In this document: positions 40,638-50,464 of the stretch, in pieces | Layout of the letters: each line of letters begins with the position of its first letter | How positions within the stretch are numbered: position 1 is the stretch's first letter | Assembly: GCA_030374805.1 (NCBI GenBank) | Contig: JARGSG010000251.1 | Location: 1 to 64,000, forward strand | DNA length: 64,000 nt | Origin: Gracilaria gracilis | Lineage: Eukaryota; Rhodophyta; Florideophyceae; Gracilariales; Gracilariaceae | Direction: 5' to 3' | Notes under the pieces: model-generated | What the model was told of the DNA's origin: nothing | Databases searched by the model: none | Seen by the model: the letters and a program-made list of their open reading frames with translations, nothing else | Program-made: the position numbers and the translations under genes

Positions 40638-41816
40638 TTAGTTCAGATGGATCATCTCGTCATGGTACAAGGCTTGGAACTCCAAATGAAGCCTTGCTTC
40701 CGGGTCTGATGCGGCTTCAGCTTCACAAACTTCTCTTCTCATACCGGAAACAACCTCTGTCACACATATCGTGCTTGTCCTGGGCTCAATCTCATAATTG
40801 ACGCGATACGAACCTACGGGAAGAGAACCAGTTCTCCGTTTAACATCGTTAACTTCGTCGAGGTTCAAAGTATTCGGTATACGTCTCAAAGATTCTCGTA
40901 CCAAGGACTTAATATCGACTGCACTCCTTTGATTAACAAAGTCTATTCTCTCTGACACTCGGTCGCCAAATTGCAGCGAGAATGATGACATCCGGCTTTC
41001 GTCAGTCACAGGATCATAGTACAATGGTTGCAATCGATCACAGTCCTCCAGCCATCCAGATCGAGTGCCAAAACAAGCTTCGCTCCGTTCGTCATACTCT
41101 TTCAACGCAATTAGCGGAGTCTCGTCCAAAACATCTACACCGCTCACATGAATTTCTCCCAGAGATGCGTCAAAACTTTCAACAACGCTCAGTGACAAAC
41201 CAATCGGCGTTGGCCGATTCGGGGATCTGGTGGCGAAGAGACCCACTCGAAACCCCCCTTTTGCTCGCGGAGGTCTGACAAGTTGACGCCAATGAGATGC
41301 ATTTCGATCAAACCAGTAAATAAGCCATAACCTTTGTCCTGTTTTTAAACGAGTGAACAGACGGCACCTTCTCGATCGGTCATCTTCGCTACTGGCTGCT
41401 TTGGTCAGGACAATGGTCGCACGTGCTGTACTTCCAGTAAAACTTTGCCTGGGAGCTTCGAATCGTTTCTGAAATGTGGTGTAGACCATTCCACTCGGGG
41501 CAAGAAAGTGTTTAGGAAGGGGTAATGTTTGTGGCTCGTGAAAAACGGTGGAGGCATCCCCTTTTATCCAAAGTCGCTGCTTGGGTGTTCTTGACTTTCG
41601 CCTTCGGGCCTCACTGGCTTTGTAATCAACCACGCCGCCACGCATCCCAACCACACCCCTTGCGGCACTTAATAGGTTGTTGTAGTTTGCAACCTTGAGT
41701 TCAGTGGCTTCTATTTCGCGATTGAGATGCTCTAGCTGCCGGTACAGCTCCTTTAGATCCTGTTCTTGGTATCGATGAAGTCGGGCGACCGCTTCATCAC
41801 GAGAGGTGGGTTCCAT
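40638..41816 (-). CDS. TRMO: TrmO/TsaA-type tRNA N6-methyltransferase
   Basis: The product is 392 residues. TrmO proteins use S-adenosylmethionine to methylate N6-threonylcarbamoyladenosine at position 37 of certain tRNAs. Residues 1 to 50 form a coiled coil (REIEATELKVANY), as in eukaryotic TRMO. The TsaA fold follows from about residue 105 (VYTTFQKRFEAPRQ). It has VRPPRAKGG and the signature LFATRSPNRPTPIGLS near 190 to 215, then VSGVDVLDETPLIALKEYD near 230. A C-terminal domain (about 300 to 390) is also found in the animal protein. The family usually reads DGTP; here it is DETP. Start ATG 41816 precedes the coiled coil. It lies tail to tail with ABCA-2. Confidence 0.9.
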   Translation of the reverse strand: MEPTSRDEAVARLHRYQEQDLKELYRQLEHLNREIEATELKVANYNNLLSAARGVVGMRGGVVDYKASEARRRKSRTPKQRLWIKGDASTVFHEPQTLPLPKHFLAPSGMVYTTFQKRFEAPRQSFTGSTARATIVLTKAASSEDDRSRRCRLFTRLKTGQRLWLIYWFDRNASHWRQLVRPPRAKGGFRVGLFATRSPNRPTPIGLSLSVVESFDASLGEIHVSGVDVLDETPLIALKEYDERSEACFGTRSGWLEDCDRLQPLYYDPVTDESRMSSFSLQFGDRVSERIDFVNQRSAVDIKSLVRESLRRIPNTLNLDEVNDVKRRTGSLPVGSYRVNYEIEPRTSTICVTEVVSGMRREVCEAEAASDPEARLHLEFQALYHDEMIHLN

Positions 41817-41858
41817 TGATAGAATGATCGTAGAACACTTGACAGGGACGGGTAATCG

Positions 41859-42224
41859 CTACTCTGTCTTTTCCCTTCCAGCTGCTGACTGTGCCGGGGT
41901 CGATTCGTGTGTCTGTTGCTCTGATTCGGATTGTGCGACGCTCAGTGCACTTATAGGTGCATGAGAAGGCTCTCTTAGGGCGAGAAGAGCAAACGACGAT
42001 ATAATGATGTTAACGGTGAGAATGGCTGCCAGACCGCTTAAGATAGGCGAAGAGAGTATTCCAGATTCAGGAAAATCGAAGTACGCGATGAGATGACGCA
42101 CGAGAAAGTAGGCCACCAATGGAAAGAAGGCTAACGCGCCTGCGAATCGAAGAAAGCGGGTGATGATGGGCTGGTTCGCGGGCTCTTGTGCTATGGCTTG
42201 CAGGCCGGCCTGAATAGATGACAT
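41859..42224 (-). CDS. VMA21: VMA21-like V-ATPase assembly factor
   Basis: The product is 121 residues from ATG 42224; the frame continues upstream without features, so the shorter start is chosen. VMA21 is a small ER membrane protein that chaperones assembly of the V-ATPase Vo ring. The sequence has the two-helix plan: RFLRFAGALAFFPLVAYFLV (about residues 23 to 45), a short loop with GILSS, and a second helix GLAAILTVNIIISSFALLAL (about 60 to 82) followed by an RE charged pair. The C-terminal tail is polar (about 40 residues) and longer than in yeast. The usual ER-retrieval lysines at the end are only partly present (REKTE). Similarity is by pattern, so other two-helix proteins remain possible. 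Confidence 0.72.
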   Translation of the reverse strand: MSSIQAGLQAIAQEPANQPIITRFLRFAGALAFFPLVAYFLVRHLIAYFDFPESGILSSPILSGLAAILTVNIIISSFALLALREPSHAPISALSVAQSESEQQTHESTPAQSAAGREKTE

Positions 42225-42698
42225 GGCACAAACCCAGCGAGATCTGGCACAATCTGCAAGGTGAGAAGAAGAGTAAGCGTCGCTGCGATGGGCTGCAAGG
42301 CGGAGCCGATGAGCAAGAACGAACCTGATGGGGTTGGGAAGGGAAGAGTGCTGCGTCAAATGCCCAGCGGACGTAATCGACGATTTCGCTCCCCGTGACT
42401 TACAGTAGCCTGCCTGCACATCCGACAGTGTACGTGTACAGGCATCTGTATTACAGATTCTGTAAGGGTCATTACAGCAGAATCATATGCTCGCCGTGGA
42501 TCAAACAAAGATTTCGTACCAGCTACCCCTCTCCCGCGCAGGAACAACGGACGACCATCTGCGAAAGATACAAGCGCCACCCCTCGATAGTGCACATGCG
42601 TGTTGCGCCTCGCACTCGCGAGCCCATCTTCTTCTCTGTTGCACCCAAACATCATCAACAGAGTTGTCTAAAACTTTCGCTTCAAATCGGGGTCAAGT
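42225..42698. promoter_or_regulatory. Divergent promoter region of VMA21-like and ERV1 genes
   Basis: About 470 bp between two outward-facing genes. GTGTACGTGTAC at about 42427..42438 repeats the motif seen in the dynein/NMD3 divergent promoter. No other gene is evident. Confidence 0.4.
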
Positions 42699-43118
42699 AT
42701 GGCTGCCGAGGACGGGATAGATCCCGAAACGCTTGGACGGGCCACATGGACCTTTTTGCATACATTGGCAGCCTCACATCCGCTACGTCCCTCCCAGCAG
42801 CAACAGCAACGGTTAACTCGTTTCATGAACGACTTCTCTCAAATCTATCCGTGTGAACCGTGCGCAGAGTCGTTTCGAGACATTATTGAGCGACATCCAC
42901 CAGATGCTCGCACAGGTCCTGCTTTCGCGAATTGGATGTGTGTCGTCCACAATGAGGTGAACAAGGAACTCGGGAAAAAACTTTTTGACTGTTCTGCGGT
43001 CGCGGACAGATGGGGCGTTTGTGAACAGTGTGTAGCTCACAAGGATGAGTTGAACGAGTTCAAACACACGTTCAAGGGTTTTCAGAACCACATGCTCAGG
43101 TCTGCGAAGCAGCGATGA
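42699..43118 (+). CDS. ERV1: FAD-linked sulfhydryl oxidase of the ERV1/ALR family
   Basis: The product is 139 residues. ERV1/ALR reoxidises Mia40 in the mitochondrial intermembrane space and passes electrons to cytochrome c. The conserved core is present: GRATWTFLHTLAASHP near residue 13, the redox-active YPCEPCAESF (CxxC) near 50, the FAD-binding NWMCVVHNEVN near 78, and FDC near 96 for the structural disulfide. A further pair CEQC sits near 108. The protein lacks the long N-terminal CxxC shuttle of yeast and animal ERV1. The extra C-terminal CEQC may take that role, as in plant ERV1 (CxxxxC near the end). The ATG at 42699 is a natural start. Single exon, divergent from the VMA21-like gene. 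Confidence 0.92.
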   Translation: MAAEDGIDPETLGRATWTFLHTLAASHPLRPSQQQQQRLTRFMNDFSQIYPCEPCAESFRDIIERHPPDARTGPAFANWMCVVHNEVNKELGKKLFDCSAVADRWGVCEQCVAHKDELNEFKHTFKGFQNHMLRSAKQR

Positions 43119-43202
43119 ACGCGCCATTGGCATGTAACACATACATCCAGTTACAGTTTACATTTGTTAAGAGTACAAAAAAGCCAAACAACACAACGCG
43201 CT

Positions 43203-43916
43203 CTATTGATGCTGATGAGAAGCAGAAGCAGCAGTAGCTGTCCAATTGGGCGAAGTATCCTCAAAGGCGTCATCATTAGAATGTCGTGATTGATAAGCGA
43301 TTATGGTAGAAAGCGCTGTACCACGGTGATTGATGGCTGCAATAATGGCCTCTCTGAGATCTTCTTTAGGCACGCAGTTGAGTCGTGCACAACAAAGAGG
43401 GCACTTTGGTCCCGGCGTCCATGAAACCACGCGACCGGCTCTGGTTATGCCGAAGCGGGAGGGATTGAGATGAGCTTTTGTGCAGTGCACCGCCCACGCT
43501 TCAAGGCAATCTGAACACAGCGCATGTCGACATTCCAGTACGCGGATCGGTTTATCGCCGGCGCTCGCAAACTCGCACAAACACACGGGACCTGTTATGA
43601 TTGTTAGTGTGACCGAAAGTGACGTTGACGACGTGGTAGAGGCGATAGAAGACTCACAATCTGCGTTTATAATATGTCCGCGCGCGTGCTTGTGCGGGTG
43701 ATACTTGCTCTTGGGGGCGATTTTGTCGAGACGTTTGACGACACGTTTTCTGACACCATCGGCATGACCACGGCGAAGAAGGTACACCAAACCGGATACA
43801 ACGGCAGCGCCGGCCAGAACGGCCGTGCGCACGCCGTTGGGCGCGCTATTCACGGTGAAGCGCGGTGAAGTGCCAACGGAAAGCGAAAGACTGGCAGTGG
43901 ACGTCGGCTGTGGCAT
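43203..43916 (-). CDS. Membrane-anchored RING finger protein
   Basis: The product is 237 residues. A hydrophobic helix (VLAGAAVVSGLVYLL, about residues 33 to 47) is followed by a basic stretch. The RING-type zinc finger begins near residue 111 with CLCEF ... CRHALCSDCLEAW and ends with CPLCCARLNC near 170. The spacing between the second and last cysteine pairs is longer than usual (about 37 residues), so it may be a variant RING. Such proteins are usually E3 ubiquitin ligases; the target and membrane are unknown. Ser/Thr-rich tail. The ATG at 43916 is chosen. It converges with ERV1 across about 84 bp. Confidence 0.72.
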   Translation of the reverse strand: MPQPTSTASLSLSVGTSPRFTVNSAPNGVRTAVLAGAAVVSGLVYLLRRGHADGVRKRVVKRLDKIAPKSKYHPHKHARGHIINADCESSIASTTSSTSLSVTLTIITGPVCLCEFASAGDKPIRVLECRHALCSDCLEAWAVHCTKAHLNPSRFGITRAGRVVSWTPGPKCPLCCARLNCVPKEDLREAIIAAINHRGTALSTIIAYQSRHSNDDAFEDTSPNWTATAASASHQHQ

Positions 43917-44050
43917 ACTTCAGCGCAATGCAAGCGGCGGTCCAATCGGCAGCTTGTACGTAGAGCTGCGGTAGACTAGGACATACACACTCCACTTACT
44001 ACGAGCGCCCTCTTCTCTCCCCTCTCTCTGTCTTTGTCTCTCTCTTTCTT

Positions 44051-44114
<64 letters not shown>

Positions 44115-44704
44115 GCTCCGCGGCAGACGGTCGATGCGCGAATACGGCTTCCTGCGATTCTTCCACGCTGACGTGCTTGGCGGTGCTTCAAGACGCGCTC
44201 GCGAATTTTTGGGCGGTTGGCGAGTGCGCGCGCGCTGCATTCGCGCTGTGCATTTCGATTGGCGCATGCTGTGCACTCGGTGCAAAAGGGGCGGCCAATG
44301 AGCGGCCGATGCGCCCCATCTGTCGTCGCGCCCGTTGGGGGCGCTGCTGACTTTGCGCATCTCGTCGTTTGTTTGGTCCCGCTTGCAAATCTGCGCGTGG
44401 ATATGATATGTCTGCTGCCACATCACCTTGGCATCGTGTCGCTTCCAGATGACGTCGTGACGCTCGCACCATTCCGTTCGTTCGTCATGCATCCGTCCGG
44501 CTTTCGTGTCCGCCTCTTTCCCGACGGGTCCTTTGCGATGTAGCCTGAAACGAATCATGCTGAAACCACTACCGAGTTACGGCTGCCATACACAAGCTGT
44601 GCGTACGTCATGGTTACAGCCGCTCAGTCGCTGCACACCGTGCTGCTACACCTTCGCTGGCTGCCCATCGAGGAGGACGCCCCTGCAGGACAAGGGTGTG
44701 CGAC
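43917..44704. other. Intergenic region with a long (TC)n tract
   Basis: From about 44010 to 44115 the plus strand is almost pure TC repeat, with a few interruptions. The remainder, GC-rich with some GCGCGC words, probably holds the promoters of the RING gene and BAR-1. A minus-strand frame (43920..44558) across the tract reads as Arg-Glu repeats and is not a gene. Confidence 0.6.
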
Positions 44705-46054
44705 ATGCTTCACGAGCTGAAGCTAGCCTTCTCCACGAAGGGAGACAAGTTTCTGCTGGAAACTGACCAGCACCTGCGTGACGCCGACAGAATTCTCACG
44801 GAGCTACGAAGATGGTTTCCCCAGCTTCAGGCCGCCTTTGAGGAGAATGAGAAGATATGGGCCTCACTTGCGTATAACATTTGCACCATGGCAAAGACTG
44901 CTCAACAGGTGTTCTCAGAGAAACATCCGATGCAATCGCCTCTTGATCAGCTTTTGACGGCTGGTCAGTGTGTTCTGAAGCCTGCCGCGGGTGATGCGTT
45001 GCAGGATGAGCGTGCCAGAACTGTGGCTGAGCTTCGAGCTTTCAACGACTGTATACGGCAGTTGCGCGCAACCCAAATGGACTGTGTATCTGCTTTGAAG
45101 AACAAACAATACTATGCATCAAAGCTGGAGACAATTCGATCAGCGGAGACTGAAAGACGACGAAAGATTACAGACAAGGAGGCTGAAAGACGGTTGAGAA
45201 ATGAGCAGAAGTTGACCGACTATTCAACTCAATTATCCTATCAGACTGAAAAACTCAGAACGGAGCTTCAGAAGGCGTTGGACAAGAAACAATTACTGCT
45301 GGAGATGGTAATGAACACCTACGTTCGAGCACAGCATTTCTACTTTTCTTTGAACCCCATGCAGACCGTTCTTCCTGTTTTGACGAAATCGGTGTCTCCA
45401 AGAGCTCTGTACGAGTTATATGGCTACACAAATGCGACGCGTCTTGCGTCCCTAGCCCTTACCAGTGGAGATTCGGAGGATATGGAACAGCCTCCGCGAG
45501 CTCCGAGTCCTGTCCTTCACAATACCAGGCTTCCAAGTCATGACAGCCAACTTGAGCGTCGAAGCTCTGTGTCGAAAGCTCCTGGTAATGAAACGGTTGA
45601 ATCTGCTCCGCACAGAAAGCGAAGCGTCCGTGTGAAGATCGTTGGTCATGAACCGGTCCTTGGTGATCATAATGCTCGCTCTCTGCGAGATACTGGCGGC
45701 ATCATGAATCGAATGCGAAGTTATCGTGGTGTGTATCGGGCCAAATCTTTAGGTACCGAGATAGATCATGGTCGCAAACACGCTGTGGAACAGGGGCCAA
45801 TTGAGAACACGAGTGGAAACGATGATGGGAATAGTAACGGAAGCGGAACAGTGCTTACTGCTTCGGCGGTAAGAACCGCTTCTGTTCACAATGACAGACT
45901 ACAACATTTGAGTTCATTGGGAATGGCTGCGGTTGCAACGAGAGCTAAGGCAAGCTTGCAAGACACTACTTCCATAGATGCTCAGATGAGTGCTGGAACT
46001 GATAGCGCGCACGCGGAGAATGATCCCCGTCTATATCCAACACCGTCAACTTGA
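44705..46054 (+). CDS. BAR-domain-like protein (BAR-1)
   Basis: The product is 449 residues. Residues 1 to about 225 are a long helical, coiled-coil region with the pattern of BAR proteins that bend or tubulate membranes: LHELKLAFSTKGDKFLLETD, LRRWFPQLQAAFEENEKIW, AELRAFNDCIRQL, a KNKQYYASKLETI helix, and QHFYFSLNPMQTVLP at the end. The C-terminal ~220 residues are polar, charged and probably disordered (VRVKIVGHEP, MRSYRGVYRAKSLG). I chose the ATG at 44705; the frame extends upstream only from a GTG. It is a paralogue of the next gene by architecture and by shared segments (KYYDSK / QYYASK, HYFEANP / HFYFSLNP). The function is inferred from the fold. Confidence 0.7.
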   Translation: MLHELKLAFSTKGDKFLLETDQHLRDADRILTELRRWFPQLQAAFEENEKIWASLAYNICTMAKTAQQVFSEKHPMQSPLDQLLTAGQCVLKPAAGDALQDERARTVAELRAFNDCIRQLRATQMDCVSALKNKQYYASKLETIRSAETERRRKITDKEAERRLRNEQKLTDYSTQLSYQTEKLRTELQKALDKKQLLLEMVMNTYVRAQHFYFSLNPMQTVLPVLTKSVSPRALYELYGYTNATRLASLALTSGDSEDMEQPPRAPSPVLHNTRLPSHDSQLERRSSVSKAPGNETVESAPHRKRSVRVKIVGHEPVLGDHNARSLRDTGGIMNRMRSYRGVYRAKSLGTEIDHGRKHAVEQGPIENTSGNDDGNSNGSGTVLTASAVRTASVHNDRLQHLSSLGMAAVATRAKASLQDTTSIDAQMSAGTDSAHAENDPRLYPTPST

Positions 46055-47182
46055 ATGGTGCGTTTATCCAGCGGATGATGTGAAAACAGTTTTGCTCTGT
46101 CTACCGCGGCGCATCTCTACTCGTGAATAAGTTTTGTATAAACGCATCCAGCGTGAATTATTGTCTTAGAATAGATTGATTTGACTAATTGTATCTCTAT
46201 GGATATCTTTTGCACTTTACATATAGGAGGTAAAGTTACAATTCTCCCACCAATTCCACTCCTCAAAGCATCACGATTCCTGTTTTTTGCTTTCCCATAC
46301 AAATGAAGGTACTGACAGGATTGTAATCCACCCATACAACATTTGACAAAGTTTGTCTGAATACCGGGTGCATCTGTAGCTGTTGAAAACGCTCAAGCAG
46401 CAGCTGATGAAGCTATACCGTTCAAGACGTCTGCCAGTCTTAAAAAAAAACCGTTCTTCGGGAGCGATGAGTCGATCTCATCAGTGCGCTCTGCGCAACA
46501 TGCATTCAAATTGTACAGTATCTATCATATACGCTCCCTTCGCAAAAGGAAGGGAGCGGCTCCTCGTCGTTCCGCCGTGAAGTGTATAACCGCTTGGACA
46601 TTGTTGGCCTCAATCACCTCTCCCATGCGATTGGTTCAGTATTTTTGCAACACATTGCCTCCCAGTTGTCCAAGACAAACGGTCCGTTTGTCCTCCTGAT
46701 GATGGGGTCCAACCATCCTCGACGGGCCCTTGCTGGCCGAAGGGTATCGTACCTTTGGAAAACAACAGAATTGTAAGATGTTGGTCCAGCAATGAAAAAC
46801 GCCGTGCTGGACGGCTTTCCTATTTTGTCCACCGCCAAATACGGATCACATCTCAACTCCGCTCTTGACAGCGACAAAAAGGATGGCACGGCTTGTTGCA
46901 GTGCCACTAACGTTTAACGTCTCCCCTCGCACGACGGTGAAGAGAGTTAACCCTCTCGACCAACTCATCTTCTCGCCTCCAACGATTCCTCTCTGTGGCT
47001 CGCAGCCCGTACGACATTTTTCCTTTCTATTCCCAGCCACTTCCAGTTTGCTGCCCACGTTGCATGGTTCACACGAGCGTTGGTAGTCTTGTGAACTTCG
47101 ACTTCAAAGGATAACTATTTCATAAAAGTGGTTTTCCAAACTGGTCTGGCCCACTTGTTTTGGACGTGCGGTTGCACCCAAA
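46055..47182. other. 1.1-kb region between the two BAR-type genes
   Basis: Contains the 3' end of BAR-1 and the promoter of BAR-2. Frames of 60 to 97 codons exist on both strands but show no domain, targeting signal or repeat. No RNA gene was seen. Confidence 0.4.
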
Positions 47183-48691
47183 ATGCTTCATGGTCTCAAG
47201 GTTTCTCTCGCAAAGGGAACTACCAAGAAGAAAATCATCAGGCAGGATGAGTCACTTTCGGCGACAAAGAACACTCTCTATCAATGGCGCGCATCCGTTC
47301 AAGAGCTCTTAGGTTGTATTACCGCTAATGAAGAGGCTTGGAACTCCATTTTCAGCACTCTGGCTGCGTTTGAGAAAATTGGATCCACCATTTATCCCGA
47401 AAGAGATGTTCCGGTTCTAAATCTCCTAAAGGAGTTGCAAACTGTCAAATCGCGTTTGGACACCCCTGAGTCGAGCACTGTTGAGCCCAACTTCAATGTG
47501 GTACAACGGTTGGACTTGTCGAAGAAGGAACTCAGCGCCCTTATCGAAAGGATCGACAACACTGATAATATGCATGAAGAGCGTGTGGATATAATCCGTC
47601 AGCACAAGTATTATGATTCCAAGACACGTCAGATGCTGCAGAACGAATCCAAACGGCGAAATCCTATTACACAGAAGGAGTTGGAAAGGCGGTCACGAAA
47701 TCAAACGAAGGTGCAAGATCTTGCCCAACAAATGGCGACTATGAATAGAAACATATATGTTGAAATGGATGCCATAGAGGTGGAGCGTCTTGCCGTTACG
47801 GATCGCGCCTTGTCAGCTATGCTGCTTCTACAACGGCATTACTTCGAAGCAAATCCTTTGAGGAACAGTGTTGCGAAGGCCGATGAAATTGGCCTTGGTC
47901 ATAGAGTTCTGCTGCGCTCTGAGCATCGACCATGGATATCATCTGACAGCAAAAGTCAAACCAATGGTGTGAATGCCCAAGCACCTCCGCCAAACGTTGC
48001 ATTTCCTCCCTACAACCCAAGCGGAGAAAGCGCACCATTTCCACGAGTAGATACTGCTCCCACGGCACCTCCTCCAGAGGACGTGTCGGCCGGTCATGGT
48101 GCATCGTATTCACCAATGCCCCAGTCCCCTCCTCCCCCTCCTTCAAACGGGTTCACCACCACCCCTTATTCTGCTGGTCCACAGAGCTACGCCATGCCGA
48201 GCACTTCTCCAAGGACATCTGGTACGCCACCACCGCCACCACCGCCACCACCACCACGTGACTACGTTTCTCAGCCCCCACCTCCTCCGGTGTCAGGGCT
48301 GCAGACGTCGGCTGGTTACGATGCATATATGTCAAGTGGAACACCTGCTAGTGGTGCGCTAGATTCAAACACTTATCGGTCTCAGCCACCGACCTCGCCT
48401 TCGACCCCGCCCAATTATCATTCTTCTGAGGTCCCGTCAGCAAATAGCTACCACCATTCACCGGGTTCATATCCTACAACGGCTGCGAACTATTCAGTAC
48501 CACCTCCACCCCCACCACCACCTCCGAGACCGACTTCGACCAGATTCCCTATACCGCCTTCGGTGCAATCACGTGCAGACCATCAGCCGCCTGCGACCCC
48601 ACCCTTGCCACCTGCTCCACCGTCCGCCTATGAAACGCCACCGGACGAGCCTCGTACTAGTCAAAATAGATTGTCAAGAATGAACTCTTAA
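47183..48691 (+). CDS. BAR-domain-like protein with proline-rich C-terminus (BAR-2)
   Basis: The product is 502 residues. Residues 1 to about 230 form the same helical region as BAR-1: TLYQWRASVQELLGCI, FEKIGSTIYPERDVP, QHKYYDSKTRQML, KELERRSRNQTKV and a final RHYFEANPL. Residues 260 to 502 are dominated by proline runs (PPPPPPPPP at about 352 and 445) that could bind SH3, WW or profilin domains and so link membrane curvature to actin. The coding DNA holds CCACCG/CCACCA repeats at about 48225..48255. The two neighbours likely arose by tandem duplication and then changed tails. Start ATG 47183 is the first in frame. Confidence 0.74.
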   Translation: MLHGLKVSLAKGTTKKKIIRQDESLSATKNTLYQWRASVQELLGCITANEEAWNSIFSTLAAFEKIGSTIYPERDVPVLNLLKELQTVKSRLDTPESSTVEPNFNVVQRLDLSKKELSALIERIDNTDNMHEERVDIIRQHKYYDSKTRQMLQNESKRRNPITQKELERRSRNQTKVQDLAQQMATMNRNIYVEMDAIEVERLAVTDRALSAMLLLQRHYFEANPLRNSVAKADEIGLGHRVLLRSEHRPWISSDSKSQTNGVNAQAPPPNVAFPPYNPSGESAPFPRVDTAPTAPPPEDVSAGHGASYSPMPQSPPPPPSNGFTTTPYSAGPQSYAMPSTSPRTSGTPPPPPPPPPPRDYVSQPPPPPVSGLQTSAGYDAYMSSGTPASGALDSNTYRSQPPTSPSTPPNYHSSEVPSANSYHHSPGSYPTTAANYSVPPPPPPPPPRPTSTRFPIPPSVQSRADHQPPATPPLPPAPPSAYETPPDEPRTSQNRLSRMNS

Positions 48692-49002
48692 GGGTTTCTT
48701 GAGTTTCGCAAAAACCTGCAATACTTGTTTACATAGTGCTAGCTAGAACTCTTATTAACTCCTGTTGCTTCTTAGCTCTAGTTTTTTGGCGAGGATTAAA
48801 AGAGTTTTGTTGAGGAGCACTGAGCACTGCCTATTTCGAACGGTCTCCTGCTTCCAAATGGGTGCCTCCTTGAACAAGGCCTAGCAAAACTCGATTGGTT
48901 TCACCTTCGCAAAACTATAGCATCTCATCGCTTTCGTTCCGCCAAGAAAGCAACTCTTTCATTGACTATTTTTCCACCGAGGACTATATGTCATTCTCGC
49001 GT
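48692..49002. other. Short intergenic region
   Basis: The 3' ends of BAR-2 and NDUFA5 converge here. Nothing else recognisable. Confidence 0.4.
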
Positions 49003-49522
49003 TCAGTCCACAACAGTTATGACGACAGGTTTTTCTCCATCTTTCATTTCCCATGGCTTCCATTCTATCATGTGGGGAATTAGTTGAAGTTCATCTTCGG
49101 CTTGCTCAATAACCTCTTGGATCTGACCGATATTCAGAGTATTCTCAATCTTGGTGATATCTTCATTCTCACTGACAATTCCCATTCGATAATTGGTTAT
49201 CTTCTCCACATTGACTCTATACACAGCGGCCTTCGGGATTTCTTTCACCGCATCTAGAGTTTGTTTGTATAACTGGACAAGGGTCTAACGGTTAGACCCG
49301 CGCGTTGAGACACACATGGGTTGATTTGTGATTCAGATCATACTGTTAGGATTACTGGAAATGGAAAAAGTCATTGCGTTGCAACGCCAATTGAAACTGG
49401 GAGCTTACCGCTCGTGGATCCTCTCCGGCGAAAAGACCAACGGGTCCGGGTTCTCGAATTTGTGATGCAAATCTCCGCAGTGGAGAAGTGAATGCTCGTG
49501 TCGCCAAAGTTCGAAGCATCAT
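49003..49522 (-). CDS. NDUFA5: Mitochondrial complex I subunit NDUFA5 (B13), two exons
   Basis: Splicing 49285..49408 (124 nt, donor GTAAGC, CTAAC near the 3' end, acceptor GTTAG) joins exon 1 (49409..49522) and exon 2 (49003..49284) in phase 0 to give 131 residues. Exon 1 encodes a mitochondrial presequence (MMLRTLATRAFTSPLRRFAS) and the start of the domain (GPVGLFAGEDPRA). Exon 2 continues with TLVQLYKQTLDAVKEIPKAA, then IGQIQEVIEQAEDELQL and MIEWKPWE, the hallmark of this accessory subunit of NADH dehydrogenase in the matrix arm. Without splicing, exon 1 would run into a stop 14 codons past the donor. The branch-like CTAAC sits only a few bases before the acceptor. Confidence 0.92.
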
Positions 49523-49775
49523 GAAACCCTCCTGGGCTCGGCTAATGGGTCGGCTTTGTGATAGATAGACCGGAAAAGTGATGCTGATGGGATATGGATA
49601 GAAGATATCGTTACTCAGAAGCTGTGGTGCGGAAGAATGTGAAACGTGTCCAGAAACTGCGTCGTCCTGGAGCTCGCCATCTGACAGACTGACGGTCACT
49701 GACTTAGTCACTGACTCTTGTCCTACCAGATGTAGCAACGGGACGAACGTCTCGACGTGGACAGCGAATGTGTGA

Positions 49776-50030
49776 ATGTTTTTCGTGTGCTCGTCACGAT
49801 TGACCTCTACGAAGCTGCCCGGACTCGAGTCGTTTCTTCGTCTCTTTGCTGAGTCTACCCAAGTTCAGATTCAGAATGAGAACCGCATCCGATGCCAGAA
49901 ATGCGGGAGCAGATTTGCCGACGTGAATGACCATCTGGAGCAGCAACAACCCCTTCCTCAAATGACAAAGTTCATCCGAGTGGTCGAGCACTTTGCTTGC
50001 GGAATGCGTCTGCCCTTGGATACTTTCTAA
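49776..50030 (+). CDS. Small open frame with a CxxC pair, uncertain
   Basis: 84 codons from ATG to TAA. Most of it is polar, with CQKCGSRF near the middle and a possible helix before it (LPGLESFLRLFAES). It lies between the divergent starts of NDUFA5 and the 3' end of YKT6. No family is recognised and it could be a chance frame; an upstream exon is also possible. Confidence 0.2.
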   Translation: MFFVCSSRLTSTKLPGLESFLRLFAESTQVQIQNENRIRCQKCGSRFADVNDHLEQQQPLPQMTKFIRVVEHFACGMRLPLDTF

Positions 50031-50464
50031 ACTTTGTACACCTCTAATGGCTCAAGCCGCATCGCCAAGTAATGCTTGACTAGAAAATCTTCGCAGATTC
50101 TACTCGATACGTCATATGTAATAGCGTGTTTAGCGGAACAATTGCTCCAAAGCAGAGTTTCGCGAACCTGGACTGGCATACGATGTGCAAGAGCAGCATA
50201 CTGCTTTCGCTCTTCCATACAAATTATGCGCTTCTGGAAAAGTCGCAGCTATACTCAGGGCACCTCGGATTAGTAAGCAAGGTTCGTTGTTTCTTATCTC
50301 GCGCAAGCCCATGTCACGCACTGCTGCCTTTTTGTTCGAGAAATGGAGTATCAAGAGCCAGAGATATCCGAGTCCCTGGTATAGATGGAAATGGTCATTT
50401 ACAGCAGTTGTTATTAAGAAGAAATGATTCGCAAAAAGGGAGGGGAGGACTTCAAAAGTGTGGT

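Noticed and set aside
43920..44558. 212-codon Arg/Glu-rich open frame
   Set aside because: It is produced by the (TC)n microsatellite read on the other strand and shows no domain.
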